From: Gnetum montanum
Lineage: Eukaryota > Streptophyta > Gnetopsida > Gnetales > Gnetaceae
Assembly (NCBI GenBank): GCA_015680685.1
Contig: MNCI01010025.1
Coordinates: 438,860-502,859 of the forward strand
Direction: 5' to 3'
Length of the DNA: 64,000 nucleotides
The notes under the pieces were generated by a model, which worked only from the letters and a program-made list of their open reading frames with translations, was not told the origin of the DNA and made no database searches. This document shows, in pieces, positions 9,675 to 19,446 of the stretch. Position 1 is the first letter of the stretch. Each line of letters begins with the position of its first letter. The position numbers and the translations under genes are program-made.

Positions 9675-11234
9675 TGAAACACCACTAATTTTGGCCTAGC
9701 ACTTTTAGACAAGAATCAAGCTAAGTCATGTTGCTGCCCAACATGAGTACAGCATGACCAAACTTGGAGGCCTCCGAAACAACCTCCGATGGTCCATGAT
9801 TCAATAGGCAAGCTCCCCTTGGGGCCCACAGGCGACTACACCAGCTTCCAGCATCCAGAATCAAAAGTTTCAGGTTCAAAATGTTTGGTTTTGGCTAAGT
9901 ACACTTTGGTTACTTTTTTAGATGCTGCACAGCGTAAGGATCAGCGTCCCCAACTTTTGGAGCCCCAAAATTGAGTCAAAATAGGCCGAAATTGAGCACA
10001 AGGACCCCTTATGACCTTCACCAAGGTCCCTAGTAGCTCCCAGCCTCTAGAAAATCAAGATTTGAGCCCCAAATGTGCCATTTTGAGTTGGTGACACTGG
10101 GGTTACTTTTTCAGACGTTGCACAGCGTAAGGATCAACGTCACCAACTTTTACGGCCCCAAAACTGAGCCAAAATGACATGATTTCAAGGGTGCAAGTCA
10201 TCCTCAGGGTCCACTATTGATAACTATGGGTCCCAGCCTTCAAACATTCTAGATTTCTACTCAAAATTGCAAGTTTTGGAGGTCACACTACAGGTCACAC
10301 TGCAAGTCACGCTGGGCAGTCAAATTTTTCTTATTGTACATTTTATTATAAATCCCCATTTGTGGACATGTCAAGCCCTTATAGTCTAAAACACAACAAA
10401 AATATATATATATAATTTTTCAAGTGGGCCAGAGCTGGAGCTAATCCTCCTAAATTTTCTTTAAATTTTTATCGCTTGAGGCCTTATTTTTCTAATTTGT
10501 TTGTATTTTCATGGGCTTGAATGACCCACAAATTGTAAAATACATTGAACCTGGTCATAGAAAGCCCTATCCAAACCCTAGCCCAACCTTATAAATACCC
10601 TATCAATTCACACAAACTAGAAGAGGGTAGCAAGAGGGCAAGGACAAGAAGAAGAAGAAGAAGATTGGAAAAGGCAAAGATTGGAGAGATTGGCAATTCT
10701 GAAGGAAGATAGAACTTGCAATCCTTGGGCGCTGGGCACATCTGATTGTTGGCTTCCAAGTTCTTCTCACGTTTATCCCATTTCATCGTCACATCATCGT
10801 GTCATATCTTTCCGGGACTAGGCATTTAACTTTCCATCCACACTTGTGCAACTACGCTTTGACCGGTGCATATTTTTTTATAACAATATAATACAGTTCA
10901 TTATTGCCTCCCATTTACATTGTTTAGTTTTTTTTTATGCTTTACAAATATGACTTTTTTTATGCTTTATTCATAATTCAGTACGCTTTATTTAAATTTC
11001 GTATCATTGTTTACATTCCGTTTACATCCTGTTTACGATAACCCCAACGCTAGCCGTAGCTTATGCTTAGGGAAGTCCTTGGTTGATTTGCATGTAGACC
11101 ATCCAAGGCACTCTGCCTTCATTTACTTTTCCAGCTTGCCCTCAGGTGAAGGCAAGGTCAGCTGTGGCTGCCCGACGATCTCTTAGTGTTTGTTTCCCTC
11201 CTAGCCTTACACCGACGATTTAGGTTAGTACAGT
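9675..11234 (+). repeat. Element A 5' LTR
   Basis: It starts TGAAACACCAC and ends near GTTAGTACAGT just before the primer-binding site. It contains two copies of a block near GCACAGCGTAAGGATCA (about 9921 and 10114; spacing 193 bases), a TATA box and an AAG run at about 10652-10667. The 3' LTR is very similar over most of its length but has only one copy of the 193-base unit. Confidence 0.88.
10590..10596 (+). promoter_or_regulatory. TATA box of element A 5' LTR
   Basis: TATAAAT sits within AACCCTAGCCCAACCT..ACCC, the core promoter context that is also seen (on the minus strand) in the LTRs of elements B and C. Confidence 0.75.
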
Positions 11235-11237
11235 TTT

Positions 11238-11256
11238 TGGCGCTAGAAGGAGGGCC
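11238..11256 (+). other. Element A primer-binding site
   Basis: TGGCGCTAGAAGGAGGGCC lies four bases after the LTR end. TGG at the start pairs with a tRNA CCA end. The same site, with small changes, lies beside the 5' LTRs of B and C. I do not recognise which tRNA it matches. Confidence 0.75.
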
Positions 11257-11336
11257 TAACTTGCTTTCTCTTTAATCGGAACACTGATCACGTTACCTAT
11301 TCAAACGTTGTCCAAACCAAGTGCTGAAACCAATCA

Positions 11337-11450
11337 CTACTACAGTGTTCACACTGCTACAGTGCTTATGCTGCTACAGTGTTTTGTAGTTGCTACAGTG
11401 TTTTGCAGTTGCTACAGTAGTCACGCTACTACAGGGTCGTTACAGTGTTT
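11337..11450 (+). repeat. Leader repeats around CTACAGTG
   Basis: About seven copies of CTACAGTG or one-base variants, spaced about 16-18 bases apart, lie between the primer-binding site and the gag start, in the untranslated leader of element A. Confidence 0.75.
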
Positions 11451-11533
11451 TTTTCAACAAAAACACACAAAACGCATCTTTTTAAAAGTCAAATTCATCG
11501 CAATTTGCACCTAGATTCAAGCCGGTCTAAGTA

Positions 11534-13978
11534 ATGACTACCACCAACATGGATCACCTTGTCCAATACATGCATTACACACAATACAACAATTCTGAGA
11601 TGACTTCCTCTTACCTAGGATCACCATCTGAGTACGAGTATGAGTTCGCAGCCTTGCCTGAACCCAACATCCCTTTGGGCCTTACCTCCTCACAATAATC
11701 ACAGGAGCACACGCCCAAGGCATTTGCTTCACAATCTACACACACTAGGGTCCAGCCCCAAACAATCCAAACACCTTTTACATATGACAGTGCCTAGCCC
11801 CAAATAATCCAAACACCTTTTACATATGACAGGGCTCAGACCCAAGCAACACAAGTACCTTATGCTTACACAGGGGCCATGCCCCAACCTCCCCAACCTC
11901 AACCCAACATTTACGTAGGCACCACATGTGCCATGCCTGTTTCACCAGTGCCTCAAGCACCTGCTCATCATCTGTCCAATATGATGTTAAACTATCCATG
12001 GTTCAGTATAGCCTTAAACTACCAACACACGTCCGACATGATTTTAAACTACCAACAACCATCTACCATGACATTAAACTTGCAAAGCCCACAATCGGTG
12101 ATCCAACCCTTCATCATATAACCTACGTGAGTCTAGTCAACACAACCGTATGGTGAATCTATGAGTTGGGAACAAGTGTCCCAACTCATCTAGACTTTGA
12201 TGAAGGAAATCAACTAGCTTAAGGCTGCCTCCTTAGACACACCCAAGGTGTTGGACTTTTACTGTGATGATCCAATTTGTCCTACGGTCCCACCCCTTAC
12301 ATTACCCGCAGGCTATTCATTGCCACATCTGACAAAATACAATGGTCATAGTGACCCCAATGCACATATTATCACATTCCGCACAGAAGCCATCACATTG
12401 CACTCCTGGCCACATGCCATTCTACGCCTCTTTCCGCTGTTGCTCACTGGAAAAGCTTTAGACTGGTATCGTGCCCTACCCCGAGCTTCCATCGCATCCC
12501 TCGAGGACCTCATACACCAGTTTGTGACACGCTTCAAATACAACATTAGACCTGAAGTAACAATCGACAAGCTCCTCCACATCAAACAAGGACCCTTGGA
12601 GCCCATACTACCCTTCCTCCAATGATGGAGTGCCAAAGCTAATGAAATGCATGAGCTGATTGCAGAGACACATCTCTTGGCAATCTTCAAGGGTGTAGTC
12701 AATGAATTCATCAAGTCCAAACTACTCTACCTAGCCCCAAAGTCTCTTACCCAGGCCTTTGAACAAGCAAAGGACATTGAAGAGGCAACAAGAGCAAGCA
12801 ATGACCCATCCTACCTGTCCTACAGAAGCCAACATAAAAAACAACAACATGCACAACAAAAAATGCAATAACTACAACCAACACAGAAAAAATTAGCACA
12901 GGATACACAAGCAACATCAAACACAACAATCACAACAATCACCATGCCAACACATGCAACCAACAGGCCCATGGCCTCAACACCCCAAGCTGCCAACTCT
13001 AGCTCTGATGTCACCACACAAGCCTCTCCTAGACGTGAGCACACCCAACGCAACCACATACCCTTTCTGGGAAAACCTTCCCAATTTCTAGAATAGCTCC
13101 TTAACCCTGGTTTGATCCAATGCAAACACATGTCAGATGATGCCTACATATGCAACCAGAAACATTGTGAATTGGCAAGTCATCCCACTACAGCATACAA
13201 CACATGTGTTCCACAACACTTTGACTTAAGTGCATATTGCCACTACCACTAAATGTCTAGACACAAGACAGACACTTGTCGAACTTTGCAAAATGATTTG
13301 CAAAGAATGACAAAGAAATGATTACTCAATGCAGTGCAACTTGATAATGCCGCCTCCTCCACCTCCACAAGCAAGGGGCTTCCCTTTGTCATCAAAGTGC
13401 CACCGCATAAACCCACAACACCCTTTGTGATAAAGGTTCCACAAAAACCTTCTACTAAGACGATAAACTAGCAACAACCGTCCATCATGATGTTAAACAC
13501 ACAAGTCACTCTTACAACACCCACACCAAGCCCAAGTTACAGCAACTTGGCCACATACAAGCAGTGGCAACCCAAGTCACCAACACCTAAACCACAAACC
13601 AGTCCTAGCTCTACCCCTAGGCCTACTAAACAACAACCCTTATGCATTACCCCTCCACAAGAGCTCTACATCACATCTCACGCAATAGAAGAAACTCCCA
13701 CCATGACAAACCTAAAAGAAAACCTCGCAGATGTACTATCCCATGCACACCATGCATTAAAACATAAGAATGTAACGCCTACCTTGCTTGACCCTGTCTT
13801 AACATCACCAGAGCATCGTCAAGCACTAGCACACATGCTCACCTCCATCCTTGCTACAAAAAACATATCTCCAACTGAAGATTCCATTCGCATAGCCATT
13901 ACATCCCCCATACCACAAGACACAAACACAATGACTCTAACCTTCCACAACAATGATGTTAAGATTAGCCCCAAATGA
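11534..13978 (+). pseudogene. Element A gag (decayed)
   Basis: The ATG at 11534 opens a frame starting MTTTNMDHLVQYMHYTQ. It continues with several stops through a Pro/Gln-rich N-terminal part (to about 12120). It then enters the conserved gag core at 12248-12625: KYNGHSDPNAHIITF, then LTGKALDWYRALP, then LIHQFVTRFKYN, the retrotransposon gag pattern. A TGA at about 12623 interrupts it, and the match resumes at 12647-12871 (ETHLLAIFKGVVNEFIKSK). The rest to 13978 is Thr/Pro-rich. A Cys-His-rich stretch at 13130-13260 may be a degenerate zinc knuckle. Function when alive: nucleocapsid protein. Elements B and C have homologous gag regions. Confidence 0.8.
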
Positions 13979-13987
13979 GGGGAGGTC

Positions 13988-14467
13988 ATGCATGGACCAC
14001 TGAACACTAGTGTTAGCATCGAAAAATACATAGTATGCAGAGTACACATCAATGATGGTGTGGCAGAAAATGTTGTTACACACTCCGTCGTCGAACAACT
14101 AGGCTTAACAGACAACATTCAATCGACCGAAATCGAGTCTCTAAACTCCTTCGATGGAACACACATAGCCATTAAAGGCACAATCCACATCACCTTTACG
14201 ATAGGAGACTAGCACCCCATGTTTGCAAACTTTATAGTTGTCGACAAGATGCCAGACTACAACATGATCCTAGGACGCCCTTGGCTAGCTAGGTCATGTG
14301 TTGTGTCATCTCCCATCCACCAAGAACTTCACCTCCTCCACGAAGGGAGGGAGATAATCATATGTGGTGACAATGCCCCATCCACCCAATATCCCTTCAC
14401 AACCTCTGTCCAAAATGACGTTAAACTATCTTGTGTTCGAAATGACGTTAAACTACGAACTATCTGA
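13988..14467 (+). pseudogene. Element A retroviral-type aspartic protease domain
   Basis: Two adjacent open stretches separated by one stop at about 14210. The first has VCRVHINDGVAENVVTHSVV followed by EQLGL, the region of the catalytic Asp, where the usual D-[S/T]-G appears as N-D-G. The second has DKMPDYNMILGRPWLARS, the conserved ILGRPWL motif of plant gypsy proteases, followed by SSPIHQELH. Homologous segments lie in B (about 46.2-46.4 kb) and C (about 29.8-30.1 kb). It would have matured Gag-Pol; this copy is probably inactive. Confidence 0.8.
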
Positions 14468-15445
14468 AATGACATTAAACTATGAACTGTCTGAAATGAC
14501 GTTAAACCACGAATTGTCTACAATGACATTAAACTAGCCATGGTTAATTTAAAACTTTTTGAAAACGTTACTACCTTTGGGCCACCATGGCATAAAACTG
14601 GTAATCCTTTCTTTAACAACAGATGCAACAGTTCATCAATACTTTAAACTAATGTACCAAGCGCAAAATGGCTTTAAACTAGAGCCAAGAAATTACAAAT
14701 TTACAAACTCCCATCATCTTACATTGAATTTTTGCTTACAGGTTTCAAGTTATAATTTAGATTCTTGCATGGTCGTTGCTTTCTTTTCCAAGTAGTTACC
14801 TTACATCTTGCTTTACACTTTAGAAATTTATGTTACATTTAGTTGCACACATATACTCTAGAAAATAAAGAAAAACAATAAAAAAACATAAAACTACAAA
14901 AATACATGGCCCAAAAGGCCTTAAACTAGCTTATAACTCGAAACAGCCTAAAACTATCATTTTTTGCATTGCTTTTCTTTCATTCATATATTCTAACTCT
15001 ATGTATGGTAGGTGTCACTTGATGTTGTTTTCTTCCTAGTTGATTTTTTTGTAGGATCTTGCATGCACGTAGCATGACCATGCATGTAGCATCATACTTT
15101 ACACAAGCAAGGTAAGCATCAGTCCGCTATGACTATAAACTTGCATAGAGTAGTCTTGGCATCATGACTTAAAAATGATACCACAGAACAGTCCTGGATC
15201 ATGACTTGAAACTGATACCATAGAGTTCTATTTGATATGACACTAAACTGCTACATTCGTCCACCATGACATGAAACTAGCATCCAGAGTCCACTAAGAC
15301 TATAAACTAGTTTTCCTCTTCATAGTCAACTATGACTATAAACTAGTAATGCATCGTTTGCCACGATGCTAAACTGGCACTGTCCAAGGGGTTATGATGT
15401 GAAACTAATCCACAACAGTCTACTAAGACTATAAACTGGTGACAT
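14410..15445 (+). repeat. Dispersed array of TTAAACT-type motif in element A
   Basis: About twenty degenerate copies of a motif close to CCA-x-xATGAC-x-TTAAACTAGCA. They fall in two clusters, 14410-14540 (five close copies, 25-32 bases apart) and 15120-15445 (about ten copies, 30-45 bases apart), with scattered copies between. They are not in a common reading frame. Further copies lie in gag (11970-12080 and 13465-13500). Confidence 0.7.
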
Positions 15446-16548
15446 CATCGACGATTAGGCAAAATTTGAAAAGATCTATTGTTATAGTTGGCTGTGCCCG
15501 CTCCGCAAAGACTTGCTGCATGATTCATCTCATGGGGCCTAATGAAATTGATGCTGTTCATGATTCTATCTACTTTGAAATTTGCACATGGTGACTCCAT
15601 CTCCTTGTTTAAAGTGTTTAGCTGACTATTTCATCTATGGTTTTCTTTTCTTCTTGGAGTTGTGTTTGCAAGATGATACTTCTGTGGTGTTTGTGCATAG
15701 ATTCTCTTCATCATGATGACAAGGTATCACATTTTTTTGATGCACACGACTGGGTTAATCAATCCATTCATAAGTATATTCCAGACTCCTGATACATCCC
15801 CTATTTCCCCATCATGCTCCCCTTTGCCTATTCAATTACACCCCCTAATACATTCTACTCACCTCAAAACTCTTGATACATTGTTGCACATTGTAACTCT
15901 CTAAGCAATTGCAACGCAAAATATGATACACAGTACATGATGCAAAATGCAAGTGCTCAAACACGAGCACAATACAAAAAGCAAGCTCTTTCAAAAAAAC
16001 CAAAAAAAAAACAGTCAAAGAGCAAAATGCACGGAAAAGGTCTTCAAGACCCCGTTGACATCATAAACAAAAAACTATTGGCCATTCTCATACAAGCCCC
16101 AGGCGAGAAGGCATTTGTCTTGAAAAAATAGTTACACTTGTGTCTCAAAGAGACCATGTTGCACATCATTACGTGGCTTTTGCTATTTACAAAGGGCCCT
16201 GCAAACACTCTATAAAAGTCCCGTTTCTCCAAAGAACGCACCTCCTATGTCTTGGTTCCGAGTTTGCTAAAAACCTGGCTGTTGACAAGGACCAATGACA
16301 TAACTTGTGCACAAGAAAGGATTTCTCTCCCACAAATCTCAACAGCAATCATCGCCCTTAACCTCCTAGCTTCCCTGGTTACAATCAATTCCCTTGCATC
16401 TTGAACCACATTCCCTCAATCCCATGTACTTTTGAAAATGGTGTGATGACACCCAGCAAAGGGCCAATAGTTAATGTTTGATGCTTTATTGCTCATGGTG
16501 TTTTGCACTTCTTTTTCGATGCCTCTCGGGTGGATTCCTCCAGACGTC
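15446..16548 (+). other. Element A 3' untranslated region
   Basis: No coding similarity was seen. Small open frames at 15713-15904 and 15937-16131 (the latter Lys-rich) are not supported by any recognised family. Pol domains expected here in an autonomous element are absent. Confidence 0.55.
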
Positions 16549-16564
16549 AACAAAGAGAGGCCAA
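16549..16564 (+). other. Element A polypurine tract
   Basis: AACAAAGAGAGGCCAA lies directly before the 3' LTR. The same tract in reverse complement borders the left LTRs of B (33236 on) and C (27864 on). Confidence 0.75.
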
Positions 16565-17914
16565 TGAAACACCACTAATTTTGGCCTAGCACTTTTAGAT
16601 AAGAATCAAGCTAAGTCAGGCTACTGCACAACATGAGTACAGCGTGATCAAACTTGGAGGCCTCCAAAACAACCCCCGATGGTCCATGATTCAACAGGCA
16701 AGGTTCCCCCGGGGTCCATAGGCGACTGCACCAACTTCCAGCATCTAGAATCAAAAGTTTTAGGTTCAAAATGTTTGGTTTTGGCTAAGTACACTTTGGT
16801 TACTTTTTCAGATGCTGCACAGCGTAAGGATCAGCGTCACCAACTTTTAGAGCCCCAAAATTGAGCCAAAATGACTTGATTTCAAGGGTGCAAGTCATCC
16901 TCACCCTCTGCTATTGATAATTATGGGTCCCAACCTTCAAAAATTCTAGATTTCTACTCAAAATTGCAAGTTTTGGAGGTCACACTATAGGTCACACTGT
17001 AGGTCACGTTGGGCAATCAAATTTCTCTTGTTGTACATTTTATTATAAATCCCCATTTGTGGGCATGTCAAGCCCTCATGGTGTAAAACACAACAAAAAT
17101 ATATATATATATAATTTTTCAAGTGGGCCAGAGCCGAAGCTAATCCTCCTAAATTTTCTTTAAATTTTTATCGCTTAAGGGCTTGTTTTTCTAATTTGTT
17201 TGTATTTTCATAGGCTTGAATGACCCATAAATTGTAAAATACATTGAACCTAGTCAAAAAAACCCTAGCCAAACCCTAGCCCAACCTTATAAATACCCTA
17301 TCAATTCACACAAACTAGAAGAGGGCAGCAAGAGGGCAAGGACAAGAAGAAGAAGAAGAAGATTGGAAGAGGCAAAGATTGGAGAGATTGACAATTCTGA
17401 AGGAAGACAGAACTTGCAATCCTTGGGTGCTCTGCATATCCGATTGTTGGCTTCCAAGTTCTTCTCATGTTTATCCTATTTCATCATCTTATCATTGTGT
17501 CATATCTTTCTGGGGCTAGGCGTTTGACTTGCCATCCACACTTGTGCAACTACGCTTTGACCAGTGCACATTTTTTTAAAACAATATAATACAGTTCATT
17601 ATTGCCTCCCATTTACATTGTTTAGTTTTGTTTATGCTTTACAAATATAACTTTGTTTATGCTTTATTCATAAGTCAGTACGCTTTATTTACATTTCATA
17701 TCATTGTTTACATTCTGTTTACATCCTGTTTACGATAAACCCAGCACTAGCCGTAGCTTACGCTCAGCGAAGTCCTTGGTTGATTTGCGTGTAGACCATC
17801 CAAGGCACTCTACCTTCATTTACTTGGCTGTCCGACGATCTTCAGTGTCTATTTCCCTTCCAACCTTACATCGACAATTTAGGTCAGTACATCGACAATT
17901 TAGGTCAGTACAGT
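16565..17914 (+). repeat. Element A 3' LTR
   Basis: It starts TGAAACACCAC and ends near GTCAGTACAGT. It aligns with the 5' LTR but lacks one 193-base unit. It has a short duplication of the terminal CATCGACAATTTAGGTCAGT block (about 17868-17912). The TATA box is at 17288-17294. Confidence 0.88.
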
Positions 17915-19341
17915 TGTAACAATAAAAATTGATAAAGGTATCCAAAACTATTAGGGTTTTTCTTTAAACTCTTTCATTGATTTGATATACTCTAAATTTT
18001 TAAAATATTATTATTCATTTTTTTCAGAGTCTACAGCCCCACCCTCCTATAAAAAGAAGATTAAAAATATGTCATATATGTAATTGGGTATATATACATT
18101 TAGTTAACAAATGGATAAGCTTAATGCTCATATTCCAAAGTGGATAACTGGAGGGTGTAAGATGAGCAAAAGCTTCAAATTCTTGGATCCAAAATTAAAC
18201 CAAACCTTATGATTTTACAAAAAGAAAATGACCATTTCTCCAAATAATGACCCAATCACGTTGAGAAAAGGTTTTGTTGAAATGCAGCCAACCTAGCAAT
18301 AACATAATCATTGCATGAACGTGTAAATTTGCGAATACCTGAACTGTTATTAACGCACACCACAGTAGAGAATTAATATTTCCTCAAACGTACACCCTAT
18401 CAGGCTGGAATTTGGATTTATTATTCCCTGTCAACTATTTTCTAATTGACGTTTCTTAGGAAAATTTCAAGTTTCTCTGTTACTTTAAGCATAGAATAAA
18501 TTAAAATATCAAAATAAATAAATTATTTTAAATATCTCAAAGCTATTTACCTGCAGCTCATGTAATTTTACCCCTGTTTCTCATAACTACCCCTTTTCAT
18601 CCTGCTACAATCAAAAACGGTGCCGTGAAAATCATAAATGATGGTCGCTTTCCCTCATCTATTATATCCGTTGTATCATATTCTAGCTTATAATACCGGT
18701 ATAATTCACCTTTTTCAAAAATTGTTAAGTGTTTTTCAGAACGGAAAACATAGAAAAAAACTGTACTTTACGCATCTTAAAACGTCTAAATAGGCCGTAA
18801 ATTTCCAAGCCTCTACTTATGTTCTTCGAAAACTAATATGAAGGAAAGTGCTAAACTAAACTGTCATATTGCAGGAAGTGCTGGTTTCCGTTTCAACAAT
18901 GTGCACTGAAATTGAAACTGTCAGCAAGAACGGAGTTATTGCCAAATGGAAACATATTAACAGAAGAGAAATAGTAGAAAGAATCTCACGAGCAAAATGT
19001 GCAGTTACAACCAAACCTTAATCTCATTATCAGTTCAAGCCTGCAAGCTATTTTTAAGCAATTCACTCTGCACAACCGACAGACTTATGTTACAAAAGAC
19101 CAAACCAAAACTAAACCAAAAACCAAAACATACCTAAACCTGCTCCTCCACCAGCACCTTTGCTTTGCTTTCTCCCTCTCGACCCAGTTAAAACTTTATC
19201 TGACAAGGTCACATAACACATAATTCAACTTAAGCATCGATATGCTTGATTTGATTTGTTGGTTCTTGGCAACCTCCGCATTTGTAGATCTAACTTCTAA
19301 ATCTGGAGCGATCACATGATCCATTGCTGTCTTTAAATCTG
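17915..19341. other. Upstream intergenic region of the lyase gene
   Basis: No gene or repeat was recognised. It presumably holds the promoter-distal region of the rhamnogalacturonan lyase gene, but I saw no element I would name. Confidence 0.4.
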
Positions 19342-19348
19342 TATAAAT
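19342..19348 (+). promoter_or_regulatory. TATA box of the rhamnogalacturonan lyase gene
   Basis: TATAAAT about 100 bases upstream of the start codon at 19447, which would put transcription start near 19375 and leave a leader of about 70 bases. Confidence 0.5.
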
Positions 19349-19446
19349 GCGATAACGCTGGAAAAATCATTTATGCCGCCACTACTTAAACTGTTGCTGT
19401 TGTGCGATCTGCAGAGAATTATTCAACCAGCAGCAGCAGCAGGAGG

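Larger units (their letters stand above)
9675..17914 (+). mobile_element. Element A: gag-protease-only LTR retrotransposon
   Basis: An LTR pair (9675-11234 and 16565-17914) flanks a primer-binding site, a decayed gag, a protease domain, an array of TTAAACT-type repeats and a polypurine tract. No reverse transcriptase, RNase H or integrase was found between protease and the 3' LTR, so it is non-autonomous. Total is about 8.24 kb, nearly the net length of element C. I found no matching 5-bp target duplication at the outer ends (ACTAT before, TGTAA after), which may reflect decay or slightly wrong ends. It is Ty3/gypsy, Tat-like by similarity of gag and protease to element B. Confidence 0.85.

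Noticed and set aside
12346-13131. Minus-strand open frames over gag of element A
   Set aside because: They are shadows; the plus strand shows conserved gag motifs.
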